38,722 bases of DNA from an uncultured Faecalibacterium sp. (GTDB lineage: Bacteria > Bacillota > Clostridia > Oscillospirales > Ruminococcaceae): positions 1 to 38,722 of the forward strand of contig CAKTBG010000029.1 in the NCBI GenBank assembly GCA_934533135.1, given 5' to 3'. The notes under the pieces are model-generated. The model worked only from the letters and a program-made list of their open reading frames with translations. It searched no databases and was not told the DNA's origin. The position numbers were made by a program, and so were the translations under genes. Of this stretch, positions 17,024 through 25,112 are shown in pieces (the stretch's first letter is position 1; the number at the start of each line of letters is the position of its first letter).

Positions 17024-18286
17024 TCAGCGGATCTGCCCGGAGCCGTGGATGATGTATTTGTAGCTGCACAGCTCCCCCAGCCCCATGGGGCCGCGGGCGT
17101 GGAGCTTCTGGGTCGAGATGCCCATCTCGCAGCCCAGCCCAAACTCGCCGCCATCGGTGAAGCGGGTGGAGCAGTTGACATAGACCGCCGCGCTGTCCAC
17201 GGCGGCGGTAAAGAGCGCGGCGTGGGCGGGCGTTTCGGTGAGGATGGCCTCGCTGTGGCCGGTGGAGTGCTCGGCGATGTGGCAGATGGCCTCCTCTACG
17301 CTGTCCACGACCTTGACGGCGAGAATGTAATCGAGGAACTCGGTGTCAAAATCGTGTTCCCCGGCGGGGGTGCCGTCGATGATCGCAGCGGCCCGCTTGT
17401 CCAGCCGCAGCTCCACCGGGTGCAGCCCCTTGGCGACGCGGTCGGGGCCCAGACGCTGCGCCAGCTTGGGCAGGAAGGCGGCGGCAATGGCCGAATGCAC
17501 CAGACAGACCTCTTCGGCGTTGCAGACGCTGGGGCGGCTGGCCTTGGCGTTCTCGATGATGTTGAGGGCTTTTTCCGGGTCGGCGGTATCGTCCACAAAG
17601 ATGTGGCAGATGCCGGTGCCGGTCTGGATGCAGGGCACCTTGGCGTTTTCGACGCAGGCACGGATCAGCCCGGCACCGCCGCGGGGGATCAGCAGATCCA
17701 CATAGCCCACAGCCGTCATCAGCGCATTGGCCGAGGCGTGGGTGGTGTCCTCAATGAGGCAGACGGCCGTCTCAGGCAGGCCGACGGCGCGGATGCCCTG
17801 CCGCAGAGCCTCGACGATGGCATGGCTGGACCGCCACGCCTCTTTTCCGCAGCGAAGGATGCAGGCGTTGCCGCTTTTGAGGGCGAGGGCGGCGGCGTCA
17901 CTGGTGACGTTGGGGCGGCTCTCATAAATGATGGCGACCACGCCCATGGGAACGGCCGTTTTTTCAATCACAAGTCCGTTGGGGCGTTCGATCCGGCGGA
18001 GCACCTGCCCCACTGGGTCGGGAAGGGCGGCGACATCCCGGATGCCCTTGGCCATCGCGTGGATCCGGTCGGCAGTCAGAGCAAGCCGATCCAGCATGAC
18101 CTCGGAGATGTGCCCCCGTGCGGCGTCCAGATCGGCGGCGTTGGCTGCGAGGATGGCACGCTGGGCATCCGGCGCGGTGAGGGCATCGGCCATGGCCAGA
18201 AGTGCATTTTCCCGGGTGGCGGGGTCGGCCAGAGCCAGTGCTTTTTTCGCGCTGCGAGCCGCTTCGAGAATTTCCTGTGTGGTCAT
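17024..18286 (-). CDS. proA: Glutamate-5-semialdehyde dehydrogenase (gamma-glutamyl phosphate reductase)
   Basis: ProA reduces gamma-glutamyl phosphate with NADPH to glutamate-5-semialdehyde, the second step of proline synthesis. Family signatures: [53 protein letters not shown], the active-site cysteine in [12 protein letters not shown], and [23 protein letters not shown]. The length of 420 aa is normal. The start at 18286 is set by AAGGAGG and lies one base after the proB stop; an ATG at 18370 would run inside proB. It is the last gene of a tight proC-proB-proA operon. Confidence 0.97.
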   Translation of the reverse strand: MTTQEILEAARSAKKALALADPATRENALLAMADALTAPDAQRAILAANAADLDAARGHISEVMLDRLALTADRIHAMAKGIRDVAALPDPVGQVLRRIERPNGLVIEKTAVPMGVVAIIYESRPNVTSDAAALALKSGNACILRCGKEAWRSSHAIVEALRQGIRAVGLPETAVCLIEDTTHASANALMTAVGYVDLLIPRGGAGLIRACVENAKVPCIQTGTGICHIFVDDTADPEKALNIIENAKASRPSVCNAEEVCLVHSAIAAAFLPKLAQRLGPDRVAKGLHPVELRLDKRAAAIIDGTPAGEHDFDTEFLDYILAVKVVDSVEEAICHIAEHSTGHSEAILTETPAHAALFTAAVDSAAVYVNCSTRFTDGGEFGLGCEMGISTQKLHARGPMGLGELCSYKYIIHGSGQIR

Positions 18287-18287
18287 C

Positions 18288-19064
18288 TTAAACCTCCTTG
18301 TGGCCGGCAAAACGGGTGCCGGCGGGTTTGCCGACGGCGATGTCATAGAGCAATTCCGGGTGGGAGCCATTGGCGATCACCATGTCTGCCCCCTGTGCGG
18401 TGACCATCCGGGCAGCGCGGAGCTTGGTGGACATTCCGCCGGTGCCGAGGGCAGAGCCTGCGCCGTCGGCCAGAGCCATGACTTCGGGGGTGATCTCTTC
18501 CACCAGCGGGATCAGGGTGGCATCCGGATGGGTGTGGGGGTTGGCGGTGTACAGGCCGTCGATGTCGCTCAACAGCACCAGAAGGTCGGCGCGGACGCAG
18601 CAGGTGACGATGGCGGCCAGCGTATCGTTGTCACCGATGGAGGCGATCTCATCGGTGGCGACGGTGTCGTTTTCGTTGATGATCGGCAGGGCACCCAGCT
18701 CCAACAGGCGGGAGAGGGTATTCTGGATGTTCTCCCGGCGGCTGGCGTGCTCGATGTCCACGCCGGTCAGCAGAACCTGCGCCACGGTGTGGTTGTAGGC
18801 CGTAAAGAGCCGGTCATAGGTGTACATTAGCTCACACTGCCCCACCGCGGCACAGGCCTGTTTGGTGGACATATCCTTTGGCCGCGCCGGGAGCGAAAGC
18901 TTGCCCACGCCCATGCCGATGGCACCCGAGGAGACCAGAATGATTTCGTGCCCGGCGTTTTTCAGGTCACTGAGGACTTTGACCAGTTCTTCGGTATGGC
19001 GGATGTTCAGCCGCCCGGTGGAGTGTGCCAGCGTAGAAGTGCCGACTTTGATGACGATGCGCAT
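18288..19064 (-). CDS. proB: Glutamate 5-kinase, short form
   Basis: ProB phosphorylates glutamate to gamma-glutamyl phosphate, the first and usually proline-inhibited step. The amino-acid kinase domain is complete: [44 protein letters not shown] and [12 protein letters not shown]. At 258 aa it lacks the C-terminal PUA domain of E. coli-type enzymes (about 367 aa); the short form is also known in other bacteria. It starts three bases after the proC stop (TAA GGT ATG), so the genes are tightly coupled. Confidence 0.97.
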   Translation of the reverse strand: MRIVIKVGTSTLAHSTGRLNIRHTEELVKVLSDLKNAGHEIILVSSGAIGMGVGKLSLPARPKDMSTKQACAAVGQCELMYTYDRLFTAYNHTVAQVLLTGVDIEHASRRENIQNTLSRLLELGALPIINENDTVATDEIASIGDNDTLAAIVTCCVRADLLVLLSDIDGLYTANPHTHPDATLIPLVEEITPEVMALADGAGSALGTGGMSTKLRAARMVTAQGADMVIANGSHPELLYDIAVGKPAGTRFAGHKEV

Positions 19065-19067
19065 ACC

Positions 19068-19874
19068 TTAACCCTTTCCCATTTCCTTGGTTTTTGCGTA
19101 AGCGGCGAGGACGGCGTCCATCACCGCGCCCCGGAAGCCGTTCTCCTCGAGGACGCGCACGCCCTGAATGGTGCTTCCGGCGGGGCTGCACACGGCGTCT
19201 TTCAGCGCACCGGGATGCTTGCCGCTCTCAAGCACTAGCCGGGCACTGCCCAGAACCATCTGCGCTGCATACTCCTGCGCCTTGGCGCGGGGCAGGCCGC
19301 AGGCCACGCCGCCGTCGGCCAGAGCTTCGATGAACTGATACACCCACGCGGGGCCGCAGCCGGAAACGCAGCTGGCGGCGTCGATCATGGACTCGGCCAC
19401 GGCATCCAGCCGGCCGGCCGGAGCCATCAGCTTGAGAAATTCCGCTTCCTCTTCGGCGGTGACATTGCTGGAACAATACTGGATCATGCCGGCTCCCACC
19501 GAGGCGGGGGTGTTCGGCATGATGCGGATGACGGGGTAATCCTCGCCCGCCATCTCCTGAATGCGGGCGATCGACAGACCGGCCGCCATGCTGCAGAGGA
19601 TGAAGCGGTTCGGACGCTCTGCCAGCGTGAATTTGAGCGGTGCAAGCATCGCCTCCATCATCTGGGGCTTGACCGCAAGGAAGATGAGGTCGCAGCGACC
19701 CGCCACTTCGTCGTTGACGGCGGTGTTGCAGCCCAGCGCAGCGGCCAGAGCTTCTGCTTTGGCGGCGGTACGGTTGGCGAGATAAACATTCTGCGGGTCG
19801 GTGGCTTTGCAGACGGCTCGGGCGATGGCACCGCCCATATTGCCGCAGCCCAAAAATCCGATGGTCTTTATCAT
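19068..19874 (-). CDS. proC: Pyrroline-5-carboxylate reductase
   Basis: ProC reduces pyrroline-5-carboxylate with NAD(P)H to proline, completing the pathway encoded by this operon. The Rossmann motif GFLGCGNMGGAIA opens the protein; AVKPQ, IRIMPNTPASVGAG and the C-terminal signature (SGCGPAWVYQFIEALADGGV...KDAVCSPAGSTIQGV.VLEENGFRGAVMDA) follow. The length of 268 aa is standard. AAGAAGG lies before the ATG. The proC-first order, with all three genes together, suggests that one promoter controls the whole pathway. Confidence 0.97.
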   Translation of the reverse strand: MIKTIGFLGCGNMGGAIARAVCKATDPQNVYLANRTAAKAEALAAALGCNTAVNDEVAGRCDLIFLAVKPQMMEAMLAPLKFTLAERPNRFILCSMAAGLSIARIQEMAGEDYPVIRIMPNTPASVGAGMIQYCSSNVTAEEEAEFLKLMAPAGRLDAVAESMIDAASCVSGCGPAWVYQFIEALADGGVACGLPRAKAQEYAAQMVLGSARLVLESGKHPGALKDAVCSPAGSTIQGVRVLEENGFRGAVMDAVLAAYAKTKEMGKG

Positions 19875-19934
19875 AGAAATACCTTCTTTCTGGTTGGAAG
19901 ATCAAAACAGGAAAAACGCGGTCTGCGTTTCTTT

Positions 19935-19963
19935 CATTTAACCACAGCGAAACAGAAAATCAA
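19935..19963 (-). promoter_or_regulatory. proC promoter
   Basis: On the minus strand TTGATT (19963-19958), 17-bp spacer, TAAATG (19940-19935), about 60 nt before proC. The -10 is weak. Confidence 0.45.
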
Positions 19964-19985
19964 GTGCCCGCTGGAAAATTTGAGA

Positions 19986-20003
19986 ACTTTATTAAAATAA
20001 AGT
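19986..20003. promoter_or_regulatory. Palindromic candidate operator in the proC / ATP-grasp gap
   Basis: ACTTTATT-AA-AATAAAGT, two perfect 8-bp arms. It lies 5 bp before the -35 of the rightward promoter and about 23 bp upstream of the proC -35, so a bound protein could affect both directions. The regulator is unknown. Confidence 0.45.
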
Positions 20004-20008
20004 CCCTA

Positions 20009-20037
20009 TTGACAAGGGTCGTCGGAATTTTTATAAT
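20009..20037 (+). promoter_or_regulatory. Consensus promoter of the ATP-grasp operon
   Basis: TTGACA (20009-20014), exactly 17 bp, TATAAT (20032-20037): a full consensus sigma-A promoter. Transcription should start near 20044. Confidence 0.85.
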
Positions 20038-20044
20038 GGGAACA

Positions 20045-20096
20045 GAAAAGGCAACGGAGCCCCCGGCGGGGGTTTCGCGGCCTTTTTTGTTTTTTT
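20045..20096 (+). terminator. Promoter-proximal intrinsic terminator (attenuator candidate)
   Basis: Lower stem 20045-20052 with 20080-20087, a small internal loop, upper stem 20055-20064 with 20068-20077 (two wobbles), loop GGC, then a long T-rich run to 20096. It begins at about the predicted first transcribed base and lies before the gene, so most transcripts would stop after about 50 nt unless readthrough is permitted. Confidence 0.75.
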
Positions 20097-20097
20097 C

Positions 20098-20144
20098 GGG
20101 CTCCGGCAAGGAAGGCCAGCAGGGGAAAGGCTGGCAGACGGAGC
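20098..20144 (+). other. Structured remainder of the ATP-grasp operon leader
   Basis: After the terminator, GCTCCG (20100-20105) can pair with CGGAGC (20139-20144), enclosing a hairpin GCCAGC/GCTGGC (20115-20120 with 20130-20135). The same GCTCCG also matches CGGAGC at 20055-20060 inside the terminator. Confidence 0.4.
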
Positions 20145-20186
20145 GATCCGGAAGCAATGCAATTCAGAATAAAAGAGGGGAGATCT

Positions 20187-21500
20187 ATGGATCAATTGGT
20201 AAGACATCAGCAAACGATCAACGACCAGCTGGCGCGGTACGGCGTCAAATTCGGCCTGTACAAGAACGGCGTCTTTCAGGAGCGGCTGTTTCCGTTCGAC
20301 CCGCTGCCCCGTGTGATCACGGCGCAGGAATTTGAAATACTGAACCGGGGCCTGATCCAGCGTGTCAACGCGCTGAATCTGTTTTTGAAGGACGTCTACG
20401 GCGGCAAGAAGATCATCCGGGATGGCATCGTGCCGGAGGACTTTGTTTTTGCAGGCAGCGGCTATCTGCCGCAGTGCGAGGGCTTTGTGCCGCCCAAAGG
20501 GGTGTACAGCCACATTTCGGGCATCGACCTCGTGCAGGCGAAGGGTGGCAGCTGGTTCATCCTTGAGGACAACCTGCGGATCCCGAGCGGCGCGTCCTAT
20601 CCGCTGATCGCCCGGGAGCTGTGCCGCCGGTGCAGCCCGGAGACTTTCAGCGACAATGCCATCGTGGACAACCGCAACTACGCACAGCTGCTGAAAAAGA
20701 CGATGGATGCGGTCAACACGGGCGGCATCAACGTGGTGTTCACGCCCGGGCGGTACAATGCAGCCTATTTTGAGCACAGCTATCTGGCCGAAAAGACCGG
20801 TGCGGTGCTGGCTGAGTGCGGAGACCTGTATGTGGAGAACAACCACGTCTATCTCCGGACGGTCCGCGGCCGGGAGCAAGTCGGCGCGATCTACCGCCGG
20901 ATCAGCGACGAATATCTGGATCCGCTCAGCTTTAAGCCCGAGAGCCTGATCGGGATCCCCGGCGTGATGGACGCCTACCGCGCCGGAAATGTGGCCCTGC
21001 TGAATGCACCGGGCAACGGCGTGGCCGACGACAAGGGCATTTACTACTTCGTTCCGAAGATGATAAACTATTACCTCGGCGAAGAACCCATCCTGCAGAA
21101 CGCGCCGACCTATCTGCCGTTCTACGAAGAGGATCGGAAGTATGTTCTGGATCACCTCGAGACGCTGGTGGTGAAGGACGTGGCCGAAGCCGGCGGTTAC
21201 GGCGTGGTATTCGGCCGCGACCTGACCCAGAAGCAGTTGGAAGATTTCCGCACCACCATCCGCAGCGAGCCCCGGCGGTTCATCGTGCAGGAAGTCATCG
21301 ATTTCCTCGATCTTCCGATCATGGAACAGGGCGAAAAAGTGCCGCGCAAGGCGGATCTGCGTGCGTTTGTGCTGAGCCGTGGAGAAGACACCGAGGTGTG
21401 GGCGAGCGGTCTGACCCGTTTCTCCCGCAACCCGGACAGCTTTGTCGTCAACAGCTCGCAAGGAGGAGGTTTCAAAGACACATGGGTATTATCTCGTTGA
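20187..21500 (+). CDS. Circularly permuted ATP-grasp protein
   Basis: A COG2308-type circularly permuted ATP-grasp enzyme (older DUF404/DUF407). These are predicted amide or peptide ligases that activate a carboxylate with ATP; no substrate is known to me. Hallmarks are the early GIDLVQAKGGSWFILEDNLRIPSGASY, and the later KADLRAFVLSRG...ASGLTRFSRNPDSFVVNSSQGGGFKDTWVL. The product is 437 aa, near the usual 450-480. The ATG at 20187 has GAGGGGAG upstream; an earlier in-frame ATG at 20157 lacks this. It is the first gene of a five-gene plus-strand run, followed with a 19-nt overlap by an alpha-E protein, the standard partner. Confidence 0.9.
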   Translation: MDQLVRHQQTINDQLARYGVKFGLYKNGVFQERLFPFDPLPRVITAQEFEILNRGLIQRVNALNLFLKDVYGGKKIIRDGIVPEDFVFAGSGYLPQCEGFVPPKGVYSHISGIDLVQAKGGSWFILEDNLRIPSGASYPLIARELCRRCSPETFSDNAIVDNRNYAQLLKKTMDAVNTGGINVVFTPGRYNAAYFEHSYLAEKTGAVLAECGDLYVENNHVYLRTVRGREQVGAIYRRISDEYLDPLSFKPESLIGIPGVMDAYRAGNVALLNAPGNGVADDKGIYYFVPKMINYYLGEEPILQNAPTYLPFYEEDRKYVLDHLETLVVKDVAEAGGYGVVFGRDLTQKQLEDFRTTIRSEPRRFIVQEVIDFLDLPIMEQGEKVPRKADLRAFVLSRGEDTEVWASGLTRFSRNPDSFVVNSSQGGGFKDTWVLSR

Positions 21501-22162
21501 ACAAAGCCAGCCGCCTGTACTGGCTGGGCCGCTATTCGGAGCGGGTCTATACAGGACTGAAAAAAGCCAAGCCCATCTACGATGCCAGTGTGGACGGCGG
21601 CGAGGCGGATTTTGTATCGTATTGCAGCAAGCTGGGCATCCCCTCCGATTATCGGGATACAGCCGATTTCTGCAAACGGTATTTCTTTGACCGAAACAAC
21701 CCCAACTCGCTCTCGGCCAGCCTCATCTATGCTTACGACAATGCCATCGTCCTGCGGGATACGCTGACCACCGAGACGCTGTCGTACATCTTTATGGCTC
21801 TCAGCGCGGTGGAAAAAGCGTCGCAGAGCGATATGCCGGGCGTGCCCCTCCAATGGGTGCTGGACGACATTCTGGCGTTCCGGGGCAGCTGCGAGGAGAC
21901 CATCTACGATGAGGAGATCCGCAGCATGATCAAGCTGGGTGTCAGCGTGGAGCGGGTCGATCTCTACCTTCGCCTTGGCGAAGAACCGGAAAAGACCCGC
22001 CGGGAGTTTGAGCGGCTCTTCAACCGCCTTTACAAGACCCAGCTGGAACCGGATAAAAAGCGGCTGGAATTTCTGGTGGACGCGATCTTGGACAGCTCCA
22101 AGCCCGACGCCACGCCCTGTGAGCTGGTCGGGGCACTGGAGGGACTGTTTCTCGACCTGTAA
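21482..22162 (+). CDS. Alpha-E domain protein (DUF403)
   Basis: An all-helical COG2307-type protein that nearly always accompanies the permuted ATP-grasp; its biochemical role is unknown, possibly a scaffold or substrate-binding partner. The start ISLNKASRLYWLGRYSERVYTGLK is the typical alpha-E opening. At 226 aa it is shorter than the roughly 310-aa forms. The ATG at 21482 lies 19 nt inside the end of the ATP-grasp gene with AAGGAGGAGG about 13 nt upstream; an ATG at 21398 in the same frame has no homology. Tight overlap implies coupled translation. Confidence 0.85.
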   Translation: MGIISLNKASRLYWLGRYSERVYTGLKKAKPIYDASVDGGEADFVSYCSKLGIPSDYRDTADFCKRYFFDRNNPNSLSASLIYAYDNAIVLRDTLTTETLSYIFMALSAVEKASQSDMPGVPLQWVLDDILAFRGSCEETIYDEEIRSMIKLGVSVERVDLYLRLGEEPEKTRREFERLFNRLYKTQLEPDKKRLEFLVDAILDSSKPDATPCELVGALEGLFLDL

Positions 22163-22234
22163 CGAAAGCAAAGGCTCTGCACAACGCCTTGCAAATGTGG
22201 TACAATAGGGAAAAACCAATATGCGAGGGAATGT

Positions 22235-23029
22235 ATGACCGAACTGGAATTTCAATTCCGGACTGAGCTGCTTTTTTCAGAGCCGGTCTGGGATCATGTG
22301 TTTTCGCTCCACTGCCTCCCGCGGGAGGACGCAGCCCAGCAGATCCAGTCTTATGGGATCACGCTGGAACCGGCGGCGGGGTATGAGCTGCGGCGGGATG
22401 GCTTTGGCAGCTGGCTGGTCTGCGGCTCCTGTCTGCCGCCGCACCGCCGCTTTGTCTACGGCTCCCATGGCATTGTCCGCGTGGATCACACCCGGAAGGA
22501 GCAGGGAGGGAACGACCCGGTGTTCCGCTATCCGACGCCGCTGACGCTGCCGGACAACGCCATCCGCGCCCTCTGGCAGACGCTGCCGCTGGCGGGGAAA
22601 CCGCCCCGGGAACAGGCGGAACTGTTGAACCGGGCGGCTGCGGAAGCACTGGCCTATTGCACCGGCACCACCGGGGTGGGAACCAGTGCAGCCGAGGCAC
22701 TGAAAGCAGGGAAGGGCGTCTGTCAGGATCACACCCATCTGCTGCTATCGCTGGCAAGGCTGTCCGGGTTTGCGGCGCGGTACTGCATGGGGCTGATCCC
22801 CGGAGAGGGGGCGACCCATGCATGGGCAGAGCTGGCTCTGCCGGAGGGCTGGCAGGGCTTTGACCCGACCAACCGCCGGGGGGCGGACGAAACGTACCTG
22901 CGGTTTGCCGTCGGGCGGGATGCAGCGGATTGTCTGGCCGAAAAGGGCGTGTTCCGCGGCGATCCGGTGCAGAACATGAACATTCAGATGAAGCTCTGGA
23001 AACGAGAACGAGAAAGCGTTAAAGGATAA
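22235..23029 (+). CDS. Transglutaminase-like cysteine peptidase/transferase
   Basis: A COG1305-type protein with a bacterial transglutaminase N-terminal beta domain (about 1-90) and a papain-like core. The catalytic triad is visible: Cys163 (GVCQDHTHLLL), His195 (THAWAEL) and Asp210 (GFDPTNRR). Such proteins hydrolyse or transfer amide bonds. It is a known partner of the ATP-grasp/alpha-E pair. The gap to the alpha-E gene is 72 nt and contains a TACAAT -10-like element (22201-22206), so a secondary promoter is possible. No signal peptide is visible, so it is probably cytoplasmic. The length is 264 aa. Confidence 0.88.
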   Translation: MTELEFQFRTELLFSEPVWDHVFSLHCLPREDAAQQIQSYGITLEPAAGYELRRDGFGSWLVCGSCLPPHRRFVYGSHGIVRVDHTRKEQGGNDPVFRYPTPLTLPDNAIRALWQTLPLAGKPPREQAELLNRAAAEALAYCTGTTGVGTSAAEALKAGKGVCQDHTHLLLSLARLSGFAARYCMGLIPGEGATHAWAELALPEGWQGFDPTNRRGADETYLRFAVGRDAADCLAEKGVFRGDPVQNMNIQMKLWKRERESVKG

Positions 23030-23034
23030 GAAAT

Positions 23035-23973
23035 ATGGAACAAACAGTAGCAAGCCTTGCGCTTGCGGTACATGAAAAGCTGGAACTGAAAAAGAACCGC
23101 CTTTCGCCGCTGCCCGGCAACGACAGGGGCAAGCGGCTTTGTGTAGTGACGGGTGTGCATGGCGACGAGCTGGAAGGCCAGTACGTGGTGTACCTGCTCA
23201 ACCGGAAGATTCAGGCACATCCGGAGCTGCTGACCGGCACGGTGGACATTTACCCGGCCGTCAACCCGCTGGGCATCAATACCATCCAGCGCGGCATCCC
23301 GCTGTTCGATCTGGATATGAACCGGATCTTCCCGGGCACCACCGACGGCCCGATGGCGGAATACTATGCGCATGAGGTCGTAGAGGATATGAAAGGGGCG
23401 GACATCGCCATCGACATCCACGCCTCGAACATCTTTCTGCGGGAACTGCCGCAGGTGCGCATCTCGGAAGAGACGGCCCCCGCGCTGGTGCCGCTGGCCG
23501 AACAGCTGAATGTGGATTTTGTCTGGATCCATGCGGCGGCTACGGTGCTGGAAAGCACACTGGCGCACAGCCTGAACATCTTTGGCACCCACTGTCTGGT
23601 CGTGGAGATGGGGGTGGGAATGCGCCTGACCCCCAGCTACGGCGAGCAGCTGGCCGAGGGCATCCTGAACCTGATGCGCAGTCAGGGGATGTGGGCCGGC
23701 GAGACGATCACCCCCCGCAAACCCATCGTCAGCAAGGATGAGGTGGCCTTCATCAACGCCGACAAAGCGGGCATCTTCATCCCCAGTATCGAGCACAACG
23801 GCATGGTAAAGCGGGGGCAGGAGCTGGCGGTCATCGCTGACCCGCTGACCGGCGCGGTGCGCCAGACTCTGATGGCTCCGGCCGACGGCCTGCTCTTCAC
23901 GCTGCGGGAGTACCCGGTGGTCTATCCGGGCAGCCTGCTGGCACGCATTTTGACGGGAGGGTTTGCACAATGA
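23035..23973 (+). CDS. Aspartoacylase/succinylglutamate desuccinylase-family protein (M14), zinc site intact
   Basis: An amidohydrolase-like member of the AstE/AspA branch of the M14 metallopeptidase fold; these cut N-acyl amino acids or similar amides. Predicted zinc ligands are His42 and Glu45 (GVHGDELEG) and His129 (DIHAS); the substrate-binding DMNRIFPG (Arg97) is kept. The last 90 residues form the beta-strand C-terminal domain (GMVKRGQELAVIADPLTG...APADGLLF). The length is 312 aa. It begins 5 nt after the transglutaminase stop and overlaps the next gene by four bases. The context suggests that it releases or edits a product of the ATP-grasp ligase. Confidence 0.88.
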   Translation: MEQTVASLALAVHEKLELKKNRLSPLPGNDRGKRLCVVTGVHGDELEGQYVVYLLNRKIQAHPELLTGTVDIYPAVNPLGINTIQRGIPLFDLDMNRIFPGTTDGPMAEYYAHEVVEDMKGADIAIDIHASNIFLRELPQVRISEETAPALVPLAEQLNVDFVWIHAAATVLESTLAHSLNIFGTHCLVVEMGVGMRLTPSYGEQLAEGILNLMRSQGMWAGETITPRKPIVSKDEVAFINADKAGIFIPSIEHNGMVKRGQELAVIADPLTGAVRQTLMAPADGLLFTLREYPVVYPGSLLARILTGGFAQ

Positions 23974-24914
23974 GACAGGAAGTTCTTTATGCATTGGAGA
24001 CCCCCTACCGCCAGAAATTCGAGATCGAGGGGTTCCGGTTCGGGCAGGGCGAAAAAGCCTGCGCGGTGGTGGCAGCAGTCCGCGGCAATGAGGTGCAGCA
24101 GATGTACGTCTGTGCCCTCTTGGTGCAGAAACTGCGCCAGCTGGAAGGGCAGGGAGCCATCGCCGCAGGGCAGGAGATCCTTGTGGTGCCCTGCGTCAAC
24201 CACTTTTCGATGAACGTCGGAAGCCGCTTCTGGGCAATGGACAAGACCGACATCAACCGGATGTTCCCGGGGTACGATCAGGGCGAGACGACCCAGCGGA
24301 TCGCAGCCGCATTGTTTGAGGCAGTGCAGGGATACCGGCACGGCATCCACTTTGCATCCTTCTATCTGCCGGGCGACTTTGTGCCCCATGTCCGCATCAT
24401 GAACACCGGCTACCAGACCTCCAGTCTGGGCAACCTGTTCGGGCTGCCTTATGTCGTCATGCGCGATCCGCAGCCCATCGACACGACCACCCTGAACTAC
24501 AACTGGCAGATCTGGGAGAGCAACGCCTTCAGCGTCTATACCAAAGAGACCGACGAGATCGAGGAGCGGAGCGCACAGCAGGCTGTGGCGGCGGTGCTTC
24601 GGTATCTGAGCCGGGTTGGAGTGCTGAAATACAACTGCCACGGCGGGTATCTGTCCGCGGTTGTGCAGGAGAGCGGGCTGGCCAATGTCCTGACGTCGGC
24701 CGGCGGCATCTTCCGGCGGCTGGTGGAGCCGGGCGAAGAGGTGGAATACGGCCAGAAACTGGGCGTGATCCTGGATCCCTTTACGGCGGATGTGGTGGCA
24801 GAGATCCTCTGCCCGACCAGCGGCGTGGTCTTTTTTGCCATGAAAAAGCCCCTTGCCACTGAGCACGAGGTGGCGTTCAAGATCATCCGGCGGCTCCACG
24901 GCGGGCAGGAATGA
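23970..24914 (+). CDS. Aspartoacylase/desuccinylase-family paralogue with altered zinc site
   Basis: Similar in length (314 aa) and order to the preceding protein, with which it overlaps (ATGA). DINRMFPG (Arg97) and the C-terminal domain (LVEPGEEVEYGQKLGVILDPFTA) are kept. The first zinc ligand is changed: AAVRGNEVQQ has Arg38 where the family has His, although Glu41 remains, and the second motif is GIHFAS, with Gly in place of Asp before His127. The raw bases confirm Arg (CGC). It may be a non-catalytic partner, a subunit of a heteromer, or an enzyme with another metal mode. It is probably the last gene of the operon. Confidence 0.85.
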   Translation: MRQEVLYALETPYRQKFEIEGFRFGQGEKACAVVAAVRGNEVQQMYVCALLVQKLRQLEGQGAIAAGQEILVVPCVNHFSMNVGSRFWAMDKTDINRMFPGYDQGETTQRIAAALFEAVQGYRHGIHFASFYLPGDFVPHVRIMNTGYQTSSLGNLFGLPYVVMRDPQPIDTTTLNYNWQIWESNAFSVYTKETDEIEERSAQQAVAAVLRYLSRVGVLKYNCHGGYLSAVVQESGLANVLTSAGGIFRRLVEPGEEVEYGQKLGVILDPFTADVVAEILCPTSGVVFFAMKKPLATEHEVAFKIIRRLHGGQE

Positions 24915-24917
24915 CGA

Positions 24918-25007
24918 AATCCTTTCACGATTTTGCAGAGCGTAACAGAAAGTTCATCGAAAGGATTCAAATTTCACTTGCAAATCCTTCGCAGTTTGCG
25001 GTATAGT
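24918..25007 (+). promoter_or_regulatory. Promoter region of the TetR gene
   Basis: TTGCAA (24978-24983), 18-bp spacer, TATAGT (25002-25007). Upstream is a perfect 9-bp inverted repeat AATCCTTTC...GAAAGGATT (24918-24926 and 24959-24967), 32 nt apart; inside the spacer GCAAA and TTTGC form a second small repeat. Either could be a TetR operator. No clear terminator was found for the preceding operon. Confidence 0.55.
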
Positions 25008-25112
25008 AGGAGCGGAAGTTGAATTTCTTCCTCGGCCTGACGGTCGGCAACTGTGGAGATGCAGAGCGGTTCGGTATCCGTTTTGTACTCCGCCGGGAAA
25101 GGATGGAGATTT

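Noticed and set aside
17045..18403. A long plus-strand ORF opposite proA
   Set aside because: It is glycine-rich shadow translation of a well-conserved proA gene in high-GC DNA.
20055..20105. CGGAGCCC/GGGCTCCG as a classical antiterminator for the ATP-grasp leader
   Set aside because: The partner GGGCTCCG is transcribed only after the T-tract, so it cannot form in time to prevent termination. It may still affect the readthrough RNA.
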